From Flavobacterium aerium (GTDB lineage Bacteria; Bacteroidota; Bacteroidia; Flavobacteriales; Flavobacteriaceae), in contig NZ_JARQWR010000001.1 in the NCBI RefSeq assembly GCF_030766725.1, forward strand, positions 372,001 to 436,000: DNA of 64,000 nucleotides, read 5' to 3'. A model generated the notes under the pieces. The model did not search any database. It was given only the letters and a program-made list of their open reading frames with translations, and was not told where the DNA came from. Shown here in pieces: positions 1-8,038 of this stretch (position 1 is its first letter; each line of letters opens with the position of its first letter). A program made the position numbers and the translations under genes.

Positions 1-454
1 TACAAGGCAACTCATTATTTTGAACCATGTATTCTAATGCCTTTACGTGCATATACATTTGTCCTTTATCATCACAAGCTCCACGAGCAAAGATGGCACC
101 TTCTGGGTGAATTTCAGTTTTCTTAATAATTGGTTCAAATGGACCACTTTCCCATAACTCTAATGGATCAGCTGGTTGCACATCATAGTGACCGTATACC
201 AATACAGTAGGTAATTTAGGATCGATCATTTTTTCTCCATATACAATTGGATAACCAGGTGTTTCGCAAATTTCAACGAAATCACAACCCGCTTTTTCAA
301 GGCTCTTTTTTACCGCATTAGCAGTATCAATCACATCTTGAGCATAAGCAGAGTCAGCACTAACAGAAGGGATTTTTAATAATTCGACTAATTCATTGAT
401 GAATCTTTCTTTGTTTTCTTGTATGTAAGCAGCAATATTATTCATGGTATTCAT
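1..454 (-). CDS. M20-family dipeptidase, 5' part only (cut by window edge)
   Basis: This is the N-terminal ~150 residues of a cytosolic metallodipeptidase of the M20 (ArgE/DapE/ACY1) family. The stretch VLVYGHYDVQPAD carries the first metal-ligand His of the family (GHxDVxP), and the motif ARGACDDKGQ carries the bridging Asp. Two in-frame ATGs lie at 454 and 445; either could be the start. No signal peptide is seen. The rest of the gene lies left of the window. It reads away from the tRNA and is taken as chromosomal flank, outside the mobile element. Family assignment is firm; substrate is unknown. Confidence 0.9.
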   Translation of the reverse strand, partial: MNTMNNIAAYIQENKERFINELVELLKIPSVSADSAYAQDVIDTANAVKKSLEKAGCDFVEICETPGYPIVYGEKMIDPKLPTVLVYGHYDVQPADPLELWESGPFEPIIKKTEIHPEGAIFARGACDDKGQMYMHVKALEYMVQNNELPC

Positions 455-472
455 GCGTTATTTATGTGTAGG

Positions 473-2179
473 TCAAAAATACAAAAAAAATGATTTAATT
501 TTTTTTGATAAAATAGTTTGTGAATTGGAAGATATTAGTATATTTGCACCTCCTAATGAAACAATACGTTGTTTTAGTCCTGCGGGTGTGGTGAAATTGG
601 TAGACATGCCAGACTTAGGATCTGGTGCTTCACGGCGTGTAGGTTCGAGTCCTATCACCCGCACCTCTTGGGACAAGTCATCAAATGATTGACTTGTCCC
701 TTTTTTTTTAGAACATAACTTCTTGTTTATCAATATCATAAGAGATAAAGCTTCATTGACACGGGTGGTTCGAAAGTTAAATCCGTCATATATCAATTTT
801 TCTGGGAACATCGAACCAATTATTTTTCTTTGCTGTATAACATTACCATTTTGGTATAAATTATCAAGGTGAGAAATATTTGAACTTGCCAGTTCCAGAA
901 GCGGCTCTACATTGACAACTGGGACTAACTTACCGGTTAATTCAGCCTCACTTCTAAGGATTCTTTTATCTATATCAGCTTTTATTGTCCGATAGTCATC
1001 GGCTTCGATATCTCCGGAAAGAAGCAAATCACGTGCTTTGGATAAACGATTATTTGCATCTTCCAACTGTGCTTTTAATTCTAGAACTCGTGAGTTTTGT
1101 CCTTGCATTCTACTTTTAAAGACCGATGAAATTGTATCTCTATACAATCTCAATGCTGGTAAGGGTCTGACATACCTTTTAATTTCATCAACAATAGTTT
1201 CGTTTACTAATTCAGCTTTAAACCTTACTCCGCACGATGATGTACAATGATAATAACGATAATATTGGTTACGCCCTTTTGAGGCACTTCCTGTTAATAA
1301 TTTTCCACACTCAGGACAAAGTAAGAACCCTCTTAGAGGCAGGTGGCTATCTACAAATATTTTAGTTCTCATTATTTTTTTTCGGCCGTCTAAAATATCC
1401 TGAACATCGTAATATAGTTCTTCAGATATCAAAGGTTCATGCTGACCAGGCGCCATATAGCTTTCTTCATCTTTATGTTTTGGAATAAATATTTTACCAC
1501 AATACATTGGATTTCGAATTGTATGCCAAAAATTACTCTTGCTAGATTTTAAGCCTTTTTCTCTCACAGTTTTCCATATCTGTTCCGTATTTAAGTTTCC
1601 ACGGCCAAGCTCTGTAAATGCCCATTTCATAATTTTGGCTTCATCTTCTTTAATGGCAATATATTTTTTGCCATCTTCTGAAACCTTATTAGTATATCCT
1701 AATGGCGCCAATCCCATGTATCGGCCTTCCTTTTTAGCCCTACGCATTCCATGGAAAACATTTAATGCTCTACGGTCGTTTTCCACTTCCGGAGCAGCGA
1801 GGTAAAATGCGAGCATCATTTTGTTTTCAGGTATGGAAAGATCTAAAGGCTGTTCAACAGCTTGCGGTTCAACACCCAGCCTGCGCAACGTACTTATCAT
1901 TTGGTAAGCGTCGCCCGCATTTCTGCTAAATCTGTCCCATTTCGTAAATAGTATCAGGTCAGATTTTCCCTTATGTTTTCGTAATTCTAGCAGTAATGTA
2001 TTCCACGAAGGTCTTTTAAAAGTCTTAGCCGAATGATCTTCGTAGACTACTTTACGTACTTGTAAATTATTAATTTCACAATATTTACGTAAACGCTCTT
2101 CTTGGTCTCGTTGTGAATAACCTTTATCCGCCTGCTCATCGGTACTTACCCTGATATATAAATCTGCTATTTTCATCAT
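473..2179 (-). CDS. Large serine recombinase/integrase with antisense-tRNA tail
   Basis: A DNA integrase of the large serine recombinase family. The N-terminal resolvase domain has the nucleophile Ser12 in YIRVSTDEQ and Arg residues in TKWDRFSRN (80-87). A recombinase domain spans ~150-280, and a zinc ribbon has Cys288, Cys291, Cys312 and Cys316. A coiled coil lies at ~355-415. The open frame is 568 codons, but codons from about 490 on are the antisense of the terminator, tRNA-Leu and tRNA leader. The native protein therefore probably ends near residue 490, and its stop codon was left at the other end of the element or in the circular form. It sits at the left junction and reads toward the chromosome. 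It is the best candidate for the element's integrase. Confidence 0.88.
   Translation of the reverse strand: MMKIADLYIRVSTDEQADKGYSQRDQEERLRKYCEINNLQVRKVVYEDHSAKTFKRPSWNTLLLELRKHKGKSDLILFTKWDRFSRNAGDAYQMISTLRRLGVEPQAVEQPLDLSIPENKMMLAFYLAAPEVENDRRALNVFHGMRRAKKEGRYMGLAPLGYTNKVSEDGKKYIAIKEDEAKIMKWAFTELGRGNLNTEQIWKTVREKGLKSSKSNFWHTIRNPMYCGKIFIPKHKDEESYMAPGQHEPLISEELYYDVQDILDGRKKIMRTKIFVDSHLPLRGFLLCPECGKLLTGSASKGRNQYYRYYHCTSSCGVRFKAELVNETIVDEIKRYVRPLPALRLYRDTISSVFKSRMQGQNSRVLELKAQLEDANNRLSKARDLLLSGDIEADDYRTIKADIDKRILRSEAELTGKLVPVVNVEPLLELASSNISHLDNLYQNGNVIQQRKIIGSMFPEKLIYDGFNFRTTRVNEALSLMILINKKLCSKKKGTSQSFDDLSQEVRVIGLEPTRREAPDPKSGMSTNFTTPAGLKQRIVSLGGANILISSNSQTILSKKIKSFFLYF
517..546 (+). promoter_or_regulatory. 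Bacteroidota-type promoter of tRNA-Leu
   Basis: TATATTTG at 539-546 matches the Bacteroidota -7 consensus TAnnTTTG exactly. TTTG at 517-520 lies 18 bases upstream, close to the expected spacing of the -33 box. The tRNA begins 35 bases downstream. Transcription start is inferred, not seen. Confidence 0.7.
582..663 (+). tRNA. tRNA-Leu (anticodon UAG)
   Basis: A complete 82-base class II tRNA. The acceptor stem GCGGGTG pairs with CACCCGC at the 3' end, followed by discriminator A. The anticodon stem CCAGA/TCTGG encloses loop CTTAGGA, giving anticodon TAG. A long variable arm and the T-loop motif GGTTCGAGTCC are present. CCA is not encoded. Its 3' end abuts the recombinase of the mobile element, so it is the likely integration target. 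The tRNA remains intact after integration. Confidence 0.97.
670..709 (+). terminator. Intrinsic terminator downstream of tRNA-Leu
   Basis: GGGACAAGTCA (670-680) pairs perfectly with TGACTTGTCCC (690-700), followed by nine T residues at 701-709. It ends the tRNA transcript on the + strand. The opposite-strand recombinase frame reads straight through it. Confidence 0.9.
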
Positions 2180-2244
2180 TCCAAAATTTAAGTCTGCTAA
2201 ACTCGTAAGCTAAACATCTATTTAACAATATTATATCTACAAAA

Positions 2245-2415
2245 TTACAAAGAATCATTCGGATTTAAATATTGATCAACAACTATTTCACTCATTAAAT
2301 AAAGAAAATCTAATATAATTTTGGCTTCCTCAATAGTAACATCTATCCCATCTTCACCTAAAAGCAGTTTTGCTTTTTCTGGACTTATTTCATCTGTTGT
2401 ATTATCCTTCATCAT
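2245..2415 (-). CDS. Small acidic protein (56 aa) upstream of the recombinase
   Basis: A short frame on the same strand as the recombinase, starting at tandem ATGs (2415 and 2412) and stopping 66 bases before the recombinase start. The product is acidic and predicted helical (for example IEEAKIILDFLYLMSEIV), with no signal peptide or cysteine. Coding is supported by its position, by preserved frame and by protein-like composition; I recognise no domain. Genes this small beside serine integrases sometimes encode recombination directionality factors, so that role is possible but purely positional. Confidence 0.55.
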   Translation of the reverse strand: MMKDNTTDEISPEKAKLLLGEDGIDVTIEEAKIILDFLYLMSEIVVDQYLNPNDSL

Positions 2416-2740
2416 TTACCTCGCTTAGCTTGTTAAGTGATGCGAAGCTCGGAAGCATTTATTTCAATTGTAAAAAAGCGGTAGACAGAGTAATTCTTTG
2501 GCAGTCGATGTCCGGTTTAAGCGTTAAATTTATTTAGGTAAATTTTCCAGATTTTGGATTGGTATAATAAGTACTTAAATACATTATCTGTAAAAATATA
2601 TTCTTACAAGTCATTTAAATATTTTAGTTGTCATAGAAAACTGCGCAAGTTGCATGTAACAAATATCAGAGTTGATATTATCGCGCAGATTTCTTTCCAA
2701 AGTAATTTCATGTGAATATTCAATTAAGTCTTACGATAAC
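2416..2740. other. Intergenic stretch without a recognised gene
   Basis: About 325 AT-rich bases between the small acidic ORF and the terminator of the secreted-protein operon. No frame of convincing composition, RNA gene or repeat was seen. It should hold the promoter for the small ORF and recombinase, but no TAnnTTTG match was found. Confidence 0.4.
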
Positions 2741-2770
2741 CAAAAATAGTAGTTAGCAGATACCACTATT
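2741..2770 (-). terminator. Terminator of the 7964-2780 operon
   Basis: Read on the minus strand, AATAGTGGT pairs with ACTACTATT (nine pairs, one G-U) across an eight-base loop and is followed by a run of five T. It begins ten bases after the stop codon of the last gene in the run. Confidence 0.7.
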
Positions 2771-2779
2771 GCCAAATAG

Positions 2780-3247
2780 CTATTTTTTCCTAACTCGTAG
2801 CATTTGTCCTGTGGAGTACTTCAACTCAAAAGTATATTCCTTGCCTTTTAATGATTCCAGTTTTCTGTATTTTTTCTTATTGGTGTTATAAATATTTAAG
2901 ATAAGGTATGGTTGTTCAAACCAAATTTTCCCCATCTCAATTTCATAATTCATAACTTTCTGTTGACCTTTCAAATATTCGTAGTAGTCAAATTTTAAGA
3001 GGATTGTCCCTTTAAACTGCATGATTTCATCGTAATCTGTTTGATTCATGGACAAATTGCCAGGATAATAATTGAAGTGAATAGTTCTTAGATTATTATT
3101 TCCTTGGCTTAAGATAATTGTACTATTCGCTAGTGCCAATGCTATATCTTCATCCACTGCAATAATAAAATTACAGGCTCTTTTGGAATCTTGTGCCGAT
3201 GCCACTTGACCAAGCAAAAAAACCAAAATCAAAAGTAATTTTTTCAT
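2780..3247 (-). CDS. Secreted protein of unknown function (155 aa)
   Basis: The N-terminus MKKLLLILVFLLGQVASAQ is a clear signal peptide with cleavage after Ala, so the product is exported. The mature ~135 residues are beta-rich with many aromatic residues (YYEYLKGQQKVMNYEIEMG) and a single Cys. No family is recognised. It is the last gene of the leftward run from 7964 and lies 65 bases after its upstream neighbour. A strong terminator follows. A role as accessory or immunity protein to the RHS-tip gene is possible from position only. Confidence 0.75.
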   Translation of the reverse strand: MKKLLLILVFLLGQVASAQDSKRACNFIIAVDEDIALALANSTIILSQGNNNLRTIHFNYYPGNLSMNQTDYDEIMQFKGTILLKFDYYEYLKGQQKVMNYEIEMGKIWFEQPYLILNIYNTNKKKYRKLESLKGKEYTFELKYSTGQMLRVRKK

Positions 3248-3312
3248 GCGTTAATTTTTATACGTTCTGGATTGCTGATAAAAACTTACAGTACCACCAT
3301 TTGACAACTATC

Positions 3313-4005
3313 TTATTTTTTCTTTTTTTTACCCTTTTCCGGTAAGATATAATATTCTAGGAGTTTGCCGATTTCAAAAATTTCAGCAAAACAATCATTT
3401 TGTCCAATTGCGAGAATAGAGGTTTTATCAATGGCGGCTATGATTTCAAATGCTCTTCGAGGATGATCCTCATAGGCATTTTCAGAATTCACATGAATGA
3501 AATTTTTTAAATTGAATGCTGGAATCGTGTCCACAATAACTGTTTCAGTTAATTCTTTACCATTGTAAATAATATTTGCTTCCAATGTTGGAACTAATTT
3601 TATGTGCTGTATCGTGTCATTTCGTTGACCTATATAAATATGAACATCACTTTTACCTCCAGTCCAACCTCCAGACACAGTACCTTTTATTGAAATAGTC
3701 TTTTTTTCTAGATTTAGAAGAATAAGTTGTGGATTTAAGTGTAAAGTGTCCGCAACATGTTCATTTGGCAAATCCATTTCTTTTTTTGTTTCGGTGTTTA
3801 CCAAAATAGTCTTTAAATTCAAATTGCGGCTACTGGTAAAATTCGGTATTTTTCCATCTTCAAAAAAACTGCCACTATATTCGTAAAGAAATCGATCGAC
3901 TCTCACTTTGAATAACTCCGATGAAGTAATCTGAATATCGCTAGAGTTTGTCTGTGCAGACAAATTATTAATGGCAACTAAAAATAAAATAGAAAAGATT
4001 TTCAT
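3313..4005 (-). CDS. Secreted protein of unknown function (230 aa)
   Basis: A signal peptide (MKIFSILFLVAINNLSAQ) precedes a beta-rich mature region ending in a poly-Lys tail (EKGKKKKK). The ATG at 4005 is chosen; a TTG one codon earlier (4008) is in frame but less likely. The ATG lies three bases after the upstream gene's TAA, so the two are probably translationally coupled. No domain is recognised. It is exported to the periplasm or outer surface and belongs to the operon holding the RHS-tip and transglutaminase-like genes. Confidence 0.78.
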   Translation of the reverse strand: MKIFSILFLVAINNLSAQTNSSDIQITSSELFKVRVDRFLYEYSGSFFEDGKIPNFTSSRNLNLKTILVNTETKKEMDLPNEHVADTLHLNPQLILLNLEKKTISIKGTVSGGWTGGKSDVHIYIGQRNDTIQHIKLVPTLEANIIYNGKELTETVIVDTIPAFNLKNFIHVNSENAYEDHPRRAFEIIAAIDKTSILAIGQNDCFAEIFEIGKLLEYYILPEKGKKKKK

Positions 4006-4008
4006 CAA

Positions 4009-4461
4009 TTATATTTTTATATAATTTAATCCTTTAAGATTTTTAGAGCTAAACAAATCGTTAATAGAGTCTCTTTCAATACAAATCGTTGTTTTCTCGT
4101 CAAAACCCAAACAAGTAACATGAGGAGTTTGCGATGGTGAAACGTTTATACCGCCTATCATAATTTTTTCGTTCCAAATTGAGTGAAGCGAAAATTTATA
4201 ATCAGTATTAATTTTAATTCTATTATTACGCATAGCACTTTCCTTTTTTGAGACAATCTTAAACCATCTGTTATCCCTTTTAGCATAAATAAGATAGTAA
4301 TTGTTAATTGAATCAATCTTGCGAACTGTAAAAATGGAGTCCGATTTGGCAGTAGTTGTGAATTGATCGGATTTCTTAGAACTAATTTTTTGAGCGCATG
4401 ATGCGAGATAACAAAAAGTCACGAGGATTAATATTGAGAAAAAGCGAAAATATGTTTTCAT
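4009..4461 (-). CDS. Lipoprotein of unknown function (150 aa)
   Basis: The N-terminus carries a hydrophobic segment ending in the lipobox LASC with Cys22, so the product is a lipoprotein. The remaining ~128 residues are basic and beta-rich (YYLIYAKRDNRWFKIVSKKE) and match no family I know. It starts three bases after the RHS-tip stop. A small lipoprotein or secreted gene directly behind a polymorphic-toxin gene is the classic place for an immunity protein, and that is the leading inference here. Confidence 0.78.
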   Translation of the reverse strand: MKTYFRFFSILILVTFCYLASCAQKISSKKSDQFTTTAKSDSIFTVRKIDSINNYYLIYAKRDNRWFKIVSKKESAMRNNRIKINTDYKFSLHSIWNEKIMIGGINVSPSQTPHVTCLGFDEKTTICIERDSINDLFSSKNLKGLNYIKI

Positions 4462-4464
4462 AGT

Positions 4465-5538
4465 TTATGGATAAGTCATTATAGTTTGTGGAGCTCTTGT
4501 GCCTTGTTGAACAGTATAATCAACCCGAGTAGCTCCTGTAAATGGAGATTGAAGTTGATTACCTTGCGCATCATAAACATTTTGATTAACTGCCATATTT
4601 TGTGGAGTTGCGGCGTTATGTGCCCGCATATATACACTGCTTGGATTAGCTGCGTCAGCATTCGTCGCTGGACCAACAGAAGTTCCAGAAGCTTGTGTAA
4701 TCAATGCACCCTGATAAGATTCAGTGACCTCGTGGAGTGTAAGTGATCCAGATGTTCCAAAATAATTGTCGGCGCTAGATAGAACGCCAGGGTTGATTTC
4801 CTGTTGCGTACTAACTGTATTTCCGCCTCCTAATAAAGGATCACCAGCAGTTACCGTATTGCCCATGAAAGCTCCACCAATATACAGGTTTCCTGTTGAT
4901 GTTGTTTTAGTGTTTTCTGCTACGACATTTACTGTAATAGATTGACTATCTACAGCATTTACTAATTGTGCTGCACCTGCTGTAAGCGGGCCGGTACCAG
5001 TTTGGGTGTAACTAACTTTGCCGGCGGAATTCATCGATAATGTTAATTGTCCTTGCACTGAATTTTGTAATTCTTGCAAGGCCGCCTGGCTTTGCGTACC
5101 CGTTATAATGACTTCATCCGGAGCCATTCCTGTTGGATCGTTGAATCTTAGTGGATTATTAAAAACAAAGGAGTATGGAGACCAATTTGTAAACTCCTCA
5201 CTTAATGGGTCAGGAGAAAGCCATCTGCTTGGCATATCGCCTGTAGGTCTTGCATATATCCCGTTTATTGTATCTGGTGCAGCATTGCCTACAATTTCTT
5301 TTTTATCTACATGAAAACGAATCGAACCAATTGTAACGATACTGTCAAGGTCATGGACTTCTAGATATTTGCCTTTGCTCAATGTAGCCACTTTAGCTTT
5401 ATACCCGAATTGCTTAAAGGGATTTGCTGCATCAATATTCTTTTGCCTTCGGGCTTGTTCTTCTTTTGAGAGCTTCTCTTGGGCAGACATTGTTCCCACT
5501 GCCAAAAGGAGAAAAATTAAATAATAGAGTTTTCTCAT
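4465..5538 (-). CDS. Orphan RHS-core tip with C-terminal HExxE domain, secreted (357 aa)
   Basis: Residues 1-20 form a signal peptide. Residues ~38-80 resemble the N-terminal module of short flavobacterial RHS-type proteins (NPFKQFGYKAKVATLS). Residues ~103-138 are the end of the RHS repeat-associated core, with RWLSPDP, WSPYSFVFNNP and DPTG motifs. The C-terminal ~215 residues form a variable domain with LHEVTESY at 268-275, a possible metal site (His269, Glu270, Glu273), and a later His308. The thousand-residue RHS shell is absent, so this is a self-contained tip with its own export signal. Downstream lie two candidate immunity genes. A toxin-like metalloenzyme is inferred; no catalytic activity can be read with certainty. 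Confidence 0.75.
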   Translation of the reverse strand: MRKLYYLIFLLLAVGTMSAQEKLSKEEQARRQKNIDAANPFKQFGYKAKVATLSKGKYLEVHDLDSIVTIGSIRFHVDKKEIVGNAAPDTINGIYARPTGDMPSRWLSPDPLSEEFTNWSPYSFVFNNPLRFNDPTGMAPDEVIITGTQSQAALQELQNSVQGQLTLSMNSAGKVSYTQTGTGPLTAGAAQLVNAVDSQSITVNVVAENTKTTSTGNLYIGGAFMGNTVTAGDPLLGGGNTVSTQQEINPGVLSSADNYFGTSGSLTLHEVTESYQGALITQASGTSVGPATNADAANPSSVYMRAHNAATPQNMAVNQNVYDAQGNQLQSPFTGATRVDYTVQQGTRAPQTIMTYP

Positions 5539-5547
5539 TGTGTTGGT

Positions 5548-6588
5548 TTATTGCTTGTTAAAGGTATTCAATTTTTTGTTTTCGTACTTATCCCTTTCAG
5601 TTTTTAATGAACTGAGCCAGTTCAAATACATTTCTTCCGGCATAAAGCGGTAGCCTATCTCATGGATGTGAGCGTACTCTATTTCCAATAACTTAAAATC
5701 TGCATTTGCCTTTTGGGCGTCTGCCTCATTTTCTACTCGTTTTTTATGGAGCTCTGCCTTTAGTATTAAAGCAGTAGCAAAATTTGGATAAGCAGCTACG
5801 GCAGCATCGGCACATTTCATCAGGAACACTCCGTCATTTTCAGGAAAGGATTTTTGATAAGCGTTAGCTAAATCAATAATGAGAAGAGCAATACTCTCAT
5901 TATTGTTTAGTGCTTTCATATACACGCCATTTCTTATAGCATCTAGATGTATGAAACCCGACGCCATGAGCCATGAATCATTTGGAAAAATCCCGCTTGT
6001 CAGTTCCGTATTATACCATCCATTTTTTTTATTTTGGTGCTTTATATACACATGGTTAGGAGCTAAAGCAAGTTGCGCCGTCGTTCCCTGTTCCTCGCAC
6101 AAAATCTTATATAAATAAGGTAATGAATGGCAATTCCCTTTTCGGCTATTAAGTAGCTTTGAAACAAACATGTTAGATATTTCTTCATTGCCAAATACAT
6201 CGTTAAAATCGTATTTGAATGGAATGTAATTATACTCCTTATTATTTATAATAATTGGAATACTATCACACATGACCTGATAAGCAGCAGCCCATTTATT
6301 TACGTCTTTTTTATCATTTTCTACGTATGCTAAAAACCTATTTTCTACGAGAGAGTTGCACAAGACAGTAAGGGTGCGGATTTCTTTGTCAACTTTAGCT
6401 ATATCCAATGTACCATTCAAATAGGCATTTTCGACTGATAGCACTGCCTGTTTAAAATTATATTTACTACCATCGACCAGCATACTATTGAGAGTAATAA
6501 AACTGTCCATATAAAGCGTCTCCTGACTCTGTGCTTTTACAGAAACAGAAAATATCAAATAAAATATTATTACTAAATTTATTTTCAT
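5548..6588 (-). CDS. Secreted transglutaminase-like protein, paralogue 2 (346 aa)
   Basis: A signal peptide (cut after KAQ, ~20) is followed by helices and a papain/transglutaminase-like core. Cys153 lies in RKGNCHSLPYLY, His179 in LAPNHVYI and Glu195 in WYNTELT, the order Cys-His-acidic residue expected for the fold. The C-terminal third is helical, TPR-like (YPNFATALILKAELHK). It shares the core and flanks with the upstream gene, so the pair arose by duplication. Its ATG overlaps the upstream stop (TAATG), and the RHS-tip gene starts nine bases after it. A periplasmic cysteine protease, transglutaminase or amidase processing or modifying the RHS tip is inferred. Confidence 0.72.
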   Translation of the reverse strand: MKINLVIIFYLIFSVSVKAQSQETLYMDSFITLNSMLVDGSKYNFKQAVLSVENAYLNGTLDIAKVDKEIRTLTVLCNSLVENRFLAYVENDKKDVNKWAAAYQVMCDSIPIIINNKEYNYIPFKYDFNDVFGNEEISNMFVSKLLNSRKGNCHSLPYLYKILCEEQGTTAQLALAPNHVYIKHQNKKNGWYNTELTSGIFPNDSWLMASGFIHLDAIRNGVYMKALNNNESIALLIIDLANAYQKSFPENDGVFLMKCADAAVAAYPNFATALILKAELHKKRVENEADAQKANADFKLLEIEYAHIHEIGYRFMPEEMYLNWLSSLKTERDKYENKKLNTFNKQ

Positions 6589-7964
6589 TAATTCTTTAAT
6601 TGTTTTGTTGACTTAATTATTGCACCCTTAAATTGTTTTTCAATAGCCTTGTTTTCTTCCCTTTGTTTTTCACCCTTCATGGATTGAAGCCACTTCTGAT
6701 ATTCTTCCGGTGGCATGTTTTCGTATCCTAAATTATCAATAACTGCATATTGCTTTTGCATTTCTTTAAGAAGTTCCACTGCTTTAGGATAATTGAGAAT
6801 CCTTTCACGTTCCTTAGCATCAGAAATATTTATTCCTAATTGCTGCACTACATATTTCACGCGTACAGTAGCAAGATTTGCATTAATCATATTTGCTGAT
6901 ATGCTATTAGGATACAATTCCAGTGCCTTGTCGATAACGCTTTGAGCAAATTCATCATACCCGAATTTATGAATATAGCCTTCTGCTAAATCTGAAAAGT
7001 GTTTTGATAGTAGCTCCTTTTTTGATAAATTTTCCATATAAATCTTATTCTGTAGGGCTTCCGACTTGATATAACCAGATTGAGAGATATAAGATTCTGT
7101 TGAAAACATTCCGTTGGTCAATTCAATGTTATACCATTTTCCGCGATCATCAGGAAAGCGTATATATGAATGATTCGGTGATAGAGACAAATAAGCTTCC
7201 GCACCAATTTCTTCTGCAAGAATAAGGTATAATAGAGGCAATGAATGACACTGTCCAGAACCTGTGGAAATGAGTTTGGACACAAACATCTTTGAATAAT
7301 CTTTAACACCCATATAATCTTCAAAATCGTATTTGAAAGGCAAATGCGTTTGTTTCCCTAATTTCATTTCTTCCGAAAAAAACTGAAACAGTATATAGTT
7401 TTTTGCTGAATTGCTATTTTGGTCATATTTTAATTCTTTCATTTTAGCAGTCAGAAATTCTCCAGTATGATGTATAATTTGGTCAAATTGGGACTTATCT
7501 GCTTTGTTGTTGAAATAGGCATTTTCAATATCAAAATTTACACCTTTTACGGAAAAATTATTTACGTCCAGCGTAAGCATCTTATCAAAAAGAATCTTAT
7601 ATGCGGATGTACCCTCTATGTTTGATTTAGATGGTAAATCGTAATGAATTTCAGATCGTAGCTCATCTATGTCAGATTTCATACTGTACAAAGTCTCTTG
7701 ACGAAGCTTTTCATGCTGATCTACTTCGTTCATGATACGCTTATTCTGCTGTTGCTGATACGTATTACCAGATGATGTTGAATAATTTGACGTAGGTATA
7801 ATAAAATTATCCATACTCGGTGAAATAAGAGTTGGAAGAGTTGGTTGAATTACGGGCAAATCTGTCTTGGGTACAGATTGACCAGAAGCTTGTGCTGTAT
7901 AAAGAAAAACGCAAAAGGCTATCTTAATAAGCTTGTAAATTTCTAAAAGATTATTATTTCTCAC
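6588..7964 (-). CDS. Secreted transglutaminase-like protein, paralogue 1 (458 aa)
   Basis: First gene of the leftward operon, with a GTG start at 7964. The N-terminus is a signal peptide ending near ASGQS. A low-complexity Pro/Ser/Gln linker (~30-75) and a charged helix (~78-110) follow. The core has Cys239 in GSGQCHSLPLLY, His265 in LSPNHSYI and Glu281 in WYNIELT. A C-terminal helical region (~290-440) contains YPNSISANMINANL, TPR-like. It matches the next gene over ~200 residues but has an extra N-terminal extension. The fold assignment rests on the Cys/His/Glu spacing; the substrate is unknown. Confidence 0.72.
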   Translation of the reverse strand: MRNNNLLEIYKLIKIAFCVFLYTAQASGQSVPKTDLPVIQPTLPTLISPSMDNFIIPTSNYSTSSGNTYQQQQNKRIMNEVDQHEKLRQETLYSMKSDIDELRSEIHYDLPSKSNIEGTSAYKILFDKMLTLDVNNFSVKGVNFDIENAYFNNKADKSQFDQIIHHTGEFLTAKMKELKYDQNSNSAKNYILFQFFSEEMKLGKQTHLPFKYDFEDYMGVKDYSKMFVSKLISTGSGQCHSLPLLYLILAEEIGAEAYLSLSPNHSYIRFPDDRGKWYNIELTNGMFSTESYISQSGYIKSEALQNKIYMENLSKKELLSKHFSDLAEGYIHKFGYDEFAQSVIDKALELYPNSISANMINANLATVRVKYVVQQLGINISDAKERERILNYPKAVELLKEMQKQYAVIDNLGYENMPPEEYQKWLQSMKGEKQREENKAIEKQFKGAIIKSTKQLKN

Positions 7965-7978
7965 TTTATCCCTAACTT

Positions 7979-8038
7979 GGACGTACGTCCTATAGTATTT
8001 ATTATTAGAACTCTGAATTTTGTCCTGTGAGGGACAAA
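7979..8038. promoter_or_regulatory. Two palindromes between the secreted operon and the XRE regulator
   Basis: GGACGTACGTCC at 7979-7990 is a perfect 12-base palindrome 15 bases upstream of the leftward operon's GTG. TTTGTCC (8019-8025) and GGACAAA (8032-8038) form a second inverted repeat spanning the GTG start of the XRE gene. Both share a GGAC/GTCC edge. They are candidate operators through which the XRE protein would control itself and the operon. Confidence 0.5.

Larger units (their letters stand above)
582..710. other. Candidate attL: element/tRNA-Leu junction
   Basis: The recombinase coding frame and the tRNA 3' end meet here, which is the usual layout of an integrated element's end. 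The exact crossover is not visible because the second attachment site lies outside the window and no copy of the tRNA 3' end was noticed within it. It could fall in the tRNA 3' half or in the terminator hairpin. Large serine recombinases exchange at short cores, so a long duplicated tRNA end is not required. Confidence 0.5.
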
